This document shows positions 1 to 5,409 of a stretch of 57,955 nucleotides of DNA, in pieces. Source of the stretch: Akkermansia sp. (GTDB lineage: Bacteria > Verrucomicrobiota > Verrucomicrobiia > Verrucomicrobiales > Akkermansiaceae). Numbering within the stretch: position 1 is the stretch's first letter; each line of letters starts with the position of its first letter. The notes beneath the pieces were generated by a model, which ran no database searches, had not been told where the DNA came from, and was given only the letters and a program-made list of their open reading frames with translations. A program made the translations under genes and the position numbers. The stretch is taken from the NCBI GenBank assembly GCA_017398765.1, contig JAFQEY010000063.1:1-57955 (forward strand). The letters run 5' to 3'.

Positions 1-1
1 C

Positions 2-103
2 AAAGATACTCATCCTACTAAGTTATCCTATCGCTCTATGAAGTTCAAGGCAGCCTTGCAGGAAGACTTTGCTTTAGAGGTCCTTAAGTCTGTATTTGTA
101 TGA
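2..103 (+). CDS. C-terminal tail of an unidentified protein (partial)
   Basis: An open frame enters from the left edge and stops with TGA at 101-103, giving about 33 residues that end in ALEVLKSVFV. I do not recognise the family. Nothing supports it beyond being open to the edge and ending before a non-coding stretch, so it could be the end of a real gene or chance. Confidence 0.35.
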   Translation, partial: KDTHPTKLSYRSMKFKAALQEDFALEVLKSVFV

Positions 104-484
104 CCCGCTTTGCATGACACTACTCCAATGCGTTTGCCCTGGGGAAGGGAAACGCCGACATATAATTGGATTGTCAAAGAATATTGAATTTTTCAGTCTA
201 AATTCAGACCATAAAAATGGGCATTTGGGGCAATTATCTCACAAAAAACAGCAAAACACAAAATTGGCCACGCCGCCATAATACGCTTATTTTCATTCAT
301 AAAGAAAGCCCCGTCATCCGACGGGGCTTTCTCCAACTTACTACCTATGAAACTCAATCCTCTCTTTGGTGTGGGGCGGCGGTGCTCTCTCCTTCACCGT
401 GCCCCGAAAGGACTGATATGGTACTGACTCCCGAGAGTGGGGATATGTTCAAGATTTTTTCCAACTGATAGAATAACTGCCCTA
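104..484. other. Intergenic region with several inverted repeats, no gene recognised
   Basis: No convincing coding frame. It holds a perfect 12-bp hairpin (304-331, listed separately) and a GC-rich stem at 373-405 (GGGGC and CGGTG arms pairing with CACCG and GCCCC, one small internal loop). An 8-bp inverted repeat ACTGATAG/CTATCAGT at 464-489 overlaps the hisIE stop codon. Read on the minus strand, the GC-rich stem followed by the 304-331 terminator could be a structured 3' UTR of hisIE or a small RNA. I saw no match to the conserved cores of SRP RNA or RNase P RNA. Confidence 0.4.
304..331 (-). terminator. Rho-independent terminator, probably for hisIE
   Basis: A perfect 12-bp stem GAAAGCCCCGTC/GACGGGGCTTTC closes a 4-nt loop (316-319). 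On the minus strand the stem is followed by CTTT, on the plus strand by CTCC, so termination of the leftward hisIE transcript is the better reading. Confidence 0.75.
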
Positions 485-1099
485 TCAGTGCTTTTTCCAG
501 CCCGGTTTGTGGCGGGTGACCAGCTCCTCTGCCACCTGCTCAATGCGGAGCCCCTTGGAGGCCAGTAGCACGATGAGGTGGTAGAACATGTCGGAAGCCT
601 CGTAAAGCAAACGGTCGTCTGTACCGTTGACAGCCTCAATGCAGGCCTCCAGTGCCTCCTCACCCACTTTCTGGGCCATGCGGTTGACACCATCGCGGAA
701 AAGGGAGGTGGTGTAGGAGCCCTCCGGCATCTCCTCGCGGCGCTTGTTGATGAAATCCTGCAGCTCGCTCAGGAACATGAGGGGGGAAGCCTCGTTCACC
801 TCGCCCCAGCAGGTATCTGTGCCGGTGTGGCAGACGGGGCCAACGGGGTTCACCTGCACCAGCAGAGTGTCGTTGTCACAGTCCACGCGAATATCCACCA
901 GCTCCAGGAAGTTGCCGCTGGTCTCACCTTTCACCCACAGCTGCTGCCGGGAACGGCTGAAAAAGGTTACTTTGCGCGTCTCCAGTGTCTTGTCGTAGGC
1001 CTCGCGGTTCATGTAACCCAGCATCAGCACCTTGGCTGTGCGGGCATCCTGAATAATGGCCGGCACCAGGCCGCCGCTCTTCTCGAAATCGATGTTCAT
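485..1099 (-). CDS. hisIE: Bifunctional phosphoribosyl-AMP cyclohydrolase / phosphoribosyl-ATP pyrophosphatase HisIE
   Basis: Catalyses the second and third steps of histidine synthesis in the cytoplasm. The 204-residue protein has the two expected domains. Residues 1-110 are HisI-like, with the hallmarks LMLGYMNREAY, TFFSRSR, DCDNDTLL and CHTG...CW, whose Cys and Asp residues bind zinc and magnesium in the family. Residues about 112-200 are HisE-like, with GVNRMAQKVGEEALE and DMFYHL. Length and order match the fused HisIE of many bacteria. A -10-like TATACT lies 29 nt upstream of the ATG with a poor -35, so this gene probably has a short leader. It is separated from hemL by 67 nt, and no other his genes are nearby. 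Confidence 0.95.
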   Translation of the reverse strand: MNIDFEKSGGLVPAIIQDARTAKVLMLGYMNREAYDKTLETRKVTFFSRSRQQLWVKGETSGNFLELVDIRVDCDNDTLLVQVNPVGPVCHTGTDTCWGEVNEASPLMFLSELQDFINKRREEMPEGSYTTSLFRDGVNRMAQKVGEEALEACIEAVNGTDDRLLYEASDMFYHLIVLLASKGLRIEQVAEELVTRHKPGWKKH

Positions 1100-1166
1100 A
1101 AGCTGTTAAAAAGCTGTTGCGGGCTCAGTATAGCACATTTCGGCGTATTTGCCACCCTTTTTTCGG

Positions 1167-2453
1167 TCACATGCTTTTCACCGAAGCCAGAGCGCGGGCC
1201 ATGGCCGCCACCGTGGCATCAATATCCGCCTCTGTGTGGGCGGTAGAGATGAAGCCTGTCTCATAGGGCGAGGGGGCTACGTAGACCCCCTGCTCGAGCA
1301 TGCTGTGGAAGTAGGTACGGAACATATCAAAGCTGCCGGTCATGGCAGAATCCAGATCATACACATCCTGCGAGGTGAAGAACAGGCAGTACATGGAGCC
1401 GCTGCGCTTGAAGGTGAACGGCAGAGCGGCATCGTGCAGCACTCGGCGCACGCCCTCCTCCAGCCGGGCACCCAGCTGCTCCAGGCGGGTGTAAGAATCA
1501 TGCGACTCCAGATAGCGCAGTTGCGCCAGGCCCGCAGCCATGGCCACGGGATTGCCGCTGAGGGTGCCGGCCTGGTACACGCCGCCCAGCGGGGATACAC
1601 ACTCCATGATATCTCGTCGGCCGCCGAAAGCCCCCACCGGCAGACCGCCGCCGATAATCTTGCCCAGCGTGGTCAAATCCGGTGTGATGCCGTGCTTGCC
1701 CTGCACCCCGGCAGGAGAGATACGGAACCCGGTCATCACCTCATCAAAAATCAGCACCGTACCTTCCTTTGCCGTTATCTCGCGCAAGAATTCCAGATAC
1801 CCGGTTTTCGGCAGGTAGAAGCCGGCATTGCCGGGGTACGGCTCCACAATGACGGCAGCAATCTGACCGGGGTACTGAGCAAAGGCTGCCCGCACCGCCT
1901 CCGGGTTGTTATACGGCAGCACCAGTGTGAGTGAGGCGTACTCCTGCGGCACGCCGGCACTGTCCGGCTCTCCGTGTGTGAGAGCCCCGCTCCCAGCCGC
2001 CACCAGCAGGCCGTCCGAATGCCCATGGTAGCACCCGGCAAACTTGATGATATATTTGCGCCCGGTATAGCCGCGAGCCAGACGAATGGCACTCATGGTG
2101 GCTTCTGTCCCGCTGTTGGTCATACGCACCATCTCTACGGAGGGTAACCAACGGCACACCGTCTCTGCCATCTCCACCTCCACCCGCGTAGGGATACCAT
2201 AGCCCAACCCGGCAAGTGCCGACTCCCGCACGGCGGAAATGACACACTCCGGGGCATGCCCCAGAATAGCCGGGCCCCAGGTGCCTACGTAGTCGATGTA
2301 TTCCCGCCCATCCTCATCCCACAGGTGTGCGCCTTCTGCACGCGTTACAAAAAACGGTGCTCGCTCCAACCGGCGAAAGGCTCTCACCGGAGAGTTCACC
2401 CCACCGGGAATCACCCGGCATGCCCGCTCAAATAGTTCCTCTGAAATCGACAT
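1167..2453 (-). CDS. hemL: Glutamate-1-semialdehyde 2,1-aminomutase
   Basis: Isomerises glutamate-1-semialdehyde to 5-aminolevulinate, the last step of the C5 route to tetrapyrroles, with pyridoxal phosphate. The 428-residue length is typical. Visible hallmarks are GGVNSPVRAF near the N-terminus, MTNSGTEATMSAIRLARG (phosphate-binding region), the IFDEVMTGFR segment whose Asp contacts the PLP ring, and TLGKIIGGGLPVGAFGG containing the PLP-binding lysine. The start is set by a promoter whose -10 lies only 6 nt upstream, implying a leaderless message. The gene is monocistronic or followed by hisIE. pdxH, which supplies PLP, sits about 10 kb away and has the same promoter style. Confidence 0.97.
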   Translation of the reverse strand: MSISEELFERACRVIPGGVNSPVRAFRRLERAPFFVTRAEGAHLWDEDGREYIDYVGTWGPAILGHAPECVISAVRESALAGLGYGIPTRVEVEMAETVCRWLPSVEMVRMTNSGTEATMSAIRLARGYTGRKYIIKFAGCYHGHSDGLLVAAGSGALTHGEPDSAGVPQEYASLTLVLPYNNPEAVRAAFAQYPGQIAAVIVEPYPGNAGFYLPKTGYLEFLREITAKEGTVLIFDEVMTGFRISPAGVQGKHGITPDLTTLGKIIGGGLPVGAFGGRRDIMECVSPLGGVYQAGTLSGNPVAMAAGLAQLRYLESHDSYTRLEQLGARLEEGVRRVLHDAALPFTFKRSGSMYCLFFTSQDVYDLDSAMTGSFDMFRTYFHSMLEQGVYVAPSPYETGFISTAHTEADIDATVAAMARALASVKSM

Positions 2454-2459
2454 GAGCCC

Positions 2460-2488
2460 AGTATACTACTCTTCCCCGTGGCAAACAA
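2460..2488 (-). promoter_or_regulatory. hemL promoter, leaderless type
   Basis: On the minus strand TTGTTT (2483-2488), a 17-nt spacer and TATACT (2460-2465) are followed by only 6 nt (GGGCTC) before the hemL ATG. A start site about 7 nt after the -10 would fall on the A of the ATG. A perfect 8-bp inverted repeat ATTCTCCC/GGGAGAAT lies just upstream at 2493-2514. Confidence 0.7.
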
Positions 2489-2616
2489 GCCCATTCTCCC
2501 GGAATGGGGAGAATATGAGCGCGCACGATGCGGACACCGTGCGCAGCGTTGAAAACGGGCAGCCCAACCGGAGGCAGCAAAAGCGGCGGGAATGGACGGT
2601 GAGCCGGAGCCGGCGG

Positions 2617-2877
2617 TCACCAATTGATACGCAGTACCCCCCGGTAACAACGGCGGGGCGGCGGGCAGCAGCGGTGGCGACGCGGCGGGTGGCAGCAGTG
2701 GCGGCGGCGGTGATGGCGGGGCGGCGGGCAGTGGTGCCGGTGCTCCGCCACCAGTTCTTCTGCCCCGGGCAGTGCCACAAGAGCTGTTTCGGGAACAACG
2801 GGAAGTGCTTCTGCCCGACTTCCCACACAGAGAGCAGAAGCAACGCCAAGAAGCAGAGGTAAAAGATAATTTTTCAT
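2617..2877 (-). CDS. Small secreted His/Cys/Pro/Arg-rich peptide
   Basis: An 86-residue protein of no family I recognise. Residues 1-24 form a clear Sec signal peptide (MKNYLLPLLLGVASALCVGS then RAEA, probable cleavage after AEA). The mature part has a short neutral stretch, then a low-complexity tail made of His, Cys, Pro and Arg with repeated CPPPR and HPPRR motifs. This composition suggests metal binding or a structural, envelope-associated role, but that is inference. An ATG 69 nt upstream is in frame, but the inner ATG places the signal peptide at the very N-terminus. The DNA is strongly GC-biased, so a long shadow frame exists on the other strand. A second small secreted His-rich peptide occurs at 51470-51727. 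Confidence 0.6.
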   Translation of the reverse strand: MKNYLLPLLLGVASALCVGSRAEALPVVPETALVALPGAEELVAEHRHHCPPPRHHRRRHCCHPPRRHRCCPPPRRCYRGVLRINW

Positions 2878-2933
2878 GGTCTTGTTCAGCAGACTAGATG
2901 TCCTGCACCTGAACAGGCGCACCATGACCGATG

Positions 2934-2948
2934 CTTTGTTTAACAAAG
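2934..2948. promoter_or_regulatory. Perfect palindrome between the Sel1 protein and the small secreted peptide genes
   Basis: CTTTGTTTAACAAAG is a 15-bp palindrome around a central T, located 57 nt upstream of the small-peptide ATG and just after the Sel1 gene stop. It could be an operator for the downstream gene. Its short arms and lack of a T tract make it a poor terminator. Confidence 0.35.
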
Positions 2949-2956
2949 ACTAAAAA

Positions 2957-3289
2957 TCAGCTCAGCTGGCTGAGCAGAGCCTTGGCATCCCGGTGACCGC
3001 GGGCAGCCGCCTGTTTCAGCCAGTAAAGAGCTGAGGCGCGGTCAGCACTTACACCGAGGCCGTCCAGATAGCAACAGCCCAGGCGGAACTGGGCGTCACG
3101 GTCATTGCGCTGTGCTGCCGCCCTGTATTCTTTCACGTTCTGAGAAACATCTGCCACTTCTTCCACAGATGCCCCCTGCCAAAGTGAGTGAGAAGCACAC
3201 ATGTTCAACCCACCGGTAGCGGCCAGACTTCCTACCAACAATGCGGCGCGGCGCAATCCTTTCCGGCGGGGATGCTTCTTTCTTTTCAT
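2957..3289 (-). CDS. Sel1-repeat (TPR-like) exported protein
   Basis: A 110-residue protein starting with a very basic N-terminus (KRKKHPRRKGLRR) and a hydrophobic segment, AALLVGSLAATGGLNMC, so it is exported or membrane anchored. The Cys does not fit a good lipobox. The C-terminal third contains a Sel1 repeat: DAQFRLGCCYLDGLGVSAD, then ALYWLKQAAARGHRDAKALL. Sel1 repeats are short alpha-helical solenoid units used for protein contacts, often in envelope or stress proteins; one to two copies are present. The start at 3289 is chosen over an ATG 39 nt upstream because a promoter -10 ends 11 nt before it. The specific partner is unknown. Confidence 0.75.
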   Translation of the reverse strand: MKRKKHPRRKGLRRAALLVGSLAATGGLNMCASHSLWQGASVEEVADVSQNVKEYRAAAQRNDRDAQFRLGCCYLDGLGVSADRASALYWLKQAAARGHRDAKALLSQLS

Positions 3290-3300
3290 ACGTGGGGGCG

Positions 3301-3328
3301 ATACTAGCATGACTCCCCGTGATTGCAA
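3301..3328 (-). promoter_or_regulatory. Promoter of the Sel1-repeat gene, near-leaderless
   Basis: Minus-strand TTGCAA (3323-3328), 16-nt spacer, TAGTAT (3301-3306), then 11 nt to the ATG at 3289. This would give a leader of only about 4 nt, and it excludes the longer in-frame start at 3328, which lies inside the -35. Confidence 0.55.
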
Positions 3329-3482
3329 GCCTATTCTCCACAGAACGCTCCAAGTGGCTGATGCTCACAATCTATCAAAGAAGCTCACCGTCTCCCCGTT
3401 ATTTAGGAAATATAAGATATTCACCCCAGGCCCGCTCCACCGGCATGGCATGTACCGTGGGCGAATGAAAAACACGCCGGGT

Positions 3483-3887
3483 TCAGGATTTGCGGTAATC
3501 GATATGCAGCCCACGGGTGGCAGGGCGACCACCTTTGCGGCTTGGGTGGCGAAGGCGATCGGCAGCGTGGGCCCCCGGCGCACCGTTGAGCCGGTGGTCA
3601 AGTTCATCGCAGAGAGCCCGGCGGGCGAGGAAACGGTTAATTTCCCGCTCCCGCTCACGGTGGCATTTCACCACAATACCGCTGGGTACATGAACCAAAC
3701 AGACCGCGTTGTTGGTCTTGTTCACCTTCTGCCCGCCCTTGCCGCTGCCTCGCACAAATGTCTCCTGCAAATCAGACTCCCGCACGCCCAGCTGCTGCAT
3801 GCGCAGCAGCAGGGCATCGCGTTTCTGGGGGGAAACAGGCAAGGCAGGCGGGTCTGATTGCTTCAGCCGATTTCCACGTCGCCACAC
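3483..3887 (-). CDS. Release-factor-like peptidyl-tRNA hydrolysis protein (GGQ domain only)
   Basis: A 134-residue protein carrying the class I release factor catalytic domain without the codon-recognition domains. The motif GSGKGGQKVNKTNNAV (residues about 47-62) contains the universal GGQ that triggers ester hydrolysis in the peptidyl transferase centre. The C-terminal end is basic, as in ArfB/YaeJ-like ribosome-rescue proteins, but lacks the long lysine/arginine tail of classical ArfB, so a role in rescue of stalled ribosomes is likely rather than certain. Its ATG overlaps the end of the upstream uridylyltransferase gene by 25 nt, which implies translational coupling. Confidence 0.85.
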   Translation of the reverse strand: MWRRGNRLKQSDPPALPVSPQKRDALLLRMQQLGVRESDLQETFVRGSGKGGQKVNKTNNAVCLVHVPSGIVVKCHREREREINRFLARRALCDELDHRLNGAPGAHAADRLRHPSRKGGRPATRGLHIDYRKS

Positions 3888-5197
3888 AGGGCTTCGCCAT
3901 CGGCAAAGTGGTGGGCTCCTTTCACAACCAGATGCTTCACATTTTTGAGTGAAGGAATGCCTAGGGAGTCCAGAGAGTCCACCAGCTTATATATTTTAGC
4001 GTCCAGCTGCACCACGGGAGCCTCTCCGCCACATTCCGGCGCAAGGGACATGGCACCGGCCTCATCTATCACCACGGCATCTGAGCGCAGCAACAGCAAA
4101 TCCGAACAGGTCTTTACCGGGAAGAAGCGGGAACGCGGCACACAGACAGCGCGCGCCCCCGGGAAACACTCCAGGGCGGCCCCCATGGCCGTTTCCAACT
4201 GGTAAACCTCAGGAGTAGCGGCATCACGCGGGTCTACCGTCTTGACATTGCGGATAACCGGCAGCGGCATGACACCGCCGTGCTTCTCCATGAGGTCCTT
4301 GAGGGAATCCAGGCGAATCCAGAGATTATTCGTGTTAAAATAACGGTGTTTGGTAATGTCCTGAAATGCGGCGACATCCTCCTCCGGGCACTGAGCCACC
4401 TCTCGCAGCAGCGGCTGTCCATCGCTCCGGCGCACTGCCAGATGCCCACCCTTCCTGTCCGCCTCAGTCCGGCGGGTCACCTCCATCACAAAAGGAGCAC
4501 CGCTCTCCGCAAACCACCGCAGGAAACGCGTGTCCAACTGCGCGCCCAGATTGTCGGAATTGGATACGAAAGCATATTTTACCCCGGCAGCCAGCAGCTT
4601 GTCCAGCCACCCGGAACCCACCATAGCGGGGTATAAATCACCATGACCGGGCGGGCACCACTCCAAATCCGGATTTTCCGGGAACGAAACCGGCTCCAGC
4701 GTATCCGTCCGCAGCTTGGGGACGCGGTTCTGAATCATTTCCACCTGCGCGGGGGCGGCAAAGCCGCCTTCCCGGTAGCGAGAGAGGTGAGCCATCGTAT
4801 CCGCAGCAGTGGAGAACGAGTTCATGAGCAGCAGACTCACCGGGTATCCGGCTCGCTCGCGCAGACTCTTCACCTGGCGCACAATCAAATCCAGAAACGT
4901 GACCCCGGGCTTAATCTCCAGCAGGCTCTTGGCTTTCTGCAAGCCCATGCTCGTTCCCAGACCGCCGTTGAGCTTTATCAGCACAGCCTGAGCCAGCAGC
5001 CCGGCATCTGCTTCCGGGGTAGTTGAAACCAAGCCCTCCCAGTCGGCAACATCCTGTGCAGGAACAATATCGGATTCCGGAATCATCATGGAGCGGTCAG
5101 AGGTCAACACCTCCACGCTGTGGCGGAAAGCATTCACGGCCGCCGCCGAAAGCCCCACAGACTGCATTTTCTGCTCAATGGCATCAAAACTATTCAT
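3863..5197 (-). CDS. UTP--glucose-1-phosphate uridylyltransferase, UDPGP family
   Basis: Makes UDP-glucose (or a related UDP-sugar) from UTP and the sugar 1-phosphate, feeding glycan and LPS synthesis. The 444-residue protein belongs to the eukaryote-like UDPGP family, not the bacterial GalU family. KLNGGLGTSMGLQKAKSLL (residues about 75-93) is the nucleotide-binding signature, LLMNSFSTAADT follows, WCPPGHGDLY is the uridine/sugar site, and FVSNSDNLGAQLD is the catalytic SDN segment. RYFNTNNLWIRL is also family-typical. The start is supported by a promoter -10 placed 8 nt upstream. Substrate preference (glucose, N-acetylhexosamine or galactose) cannot be settled from sequence alone. Confidence 0.9.
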   Translation of the reverse strand: MNSFDAIEQKMQSVGLSAAAVNAFRHSVEVLTSDRSMMIPESDIVPAQDVADWEGLVSTTPEADAGLLAQAVLIKLNGGLGTSMGLQKAKSLLEIKPGVTFLDLIVRQVKSLRERAGYPVSLLLMNSFSTAADTMAHLSRYREGGFAAPAQVEMIQNRVPKLRTDTLEPVSFPENPDLEWCPPGHGDLYPAMVGSGWLDKLLAAGVKYAFVSNSDNLGAQLDTRFLRWFAESGAPFVMEVTRRTEADRKGGHLAVRRSDGQPLLREVAQCPEEDVAAFQDITKHRYFNTNNLWIRLDSLKDLMEKHGGVMPLPVIRNVKTVDPRDAATPEVYQLETAMGAALECFPGARAVCVPRSRFFPVKTCSDLLLLRSDAVVIDEAGAMSLAPECGGEAPVVQLDAKIYKLVDSLDSLGIPSLKNVKHLVVKGAHHFADGEALCGDVEIG

Positions 5198-5205
5198 ACG
5201 CCGCC

Positions 5206-5234
5206 AGTATACTCGCTCCGGCCATTTCTGGCAA
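5206..5234 (-). promoter_or_regulatory. Promoter of the UDPGP gene, leaderless type
   Basis: Minus-strand TTGCCA (5229-5234), 17-nt spacer, TATACT (5206-5211), then 8 nt to the ATG at 5197. Divergent from the topoisomerase gene; a TTGACA lies at 5307-5312 on the plus strand but without a good -10 at the right distance. Confidence 0.7.
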
Positions 5235-5409
5235 TGACAAAGCGGTTACGGTGGCTTTTTTCTTCTGCCGCACTCGCTTCCCGCGGCCGCATGTCTTAAT
5301 TTTCTCTTGACAAAATCGCGAAAAATTTGTCACTAATAGAAACAGCGGAGCGCCTGCGCCCGGCGCAGATTCACCCCCATTTCGCACACCTTTCCCCCAC
5401 GTATCATCC

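Noticed and set aside
161..166. TATAAT resembling a -10 in the left intergenic region
   Set aside because: No acceptable -35 at 16-18 nt and no gene downstream on the plus strand.
2296..2862. A 188-codon plus-strand open frame across the hemL start and small peptide gene
   Set aside because: It runs through the hemL promoter and the GC-rich repeats, with Arg/Ala-rich low complexity; the minus-strand peptide has a proper signal sequence.
3201..3857. A 218-codon plus-strand open frame opposite the Sel1 and GGQ genes
   Set aside because: The minus strand encodes recognisable Sel1 and GGQ domains; the plus frame has none.
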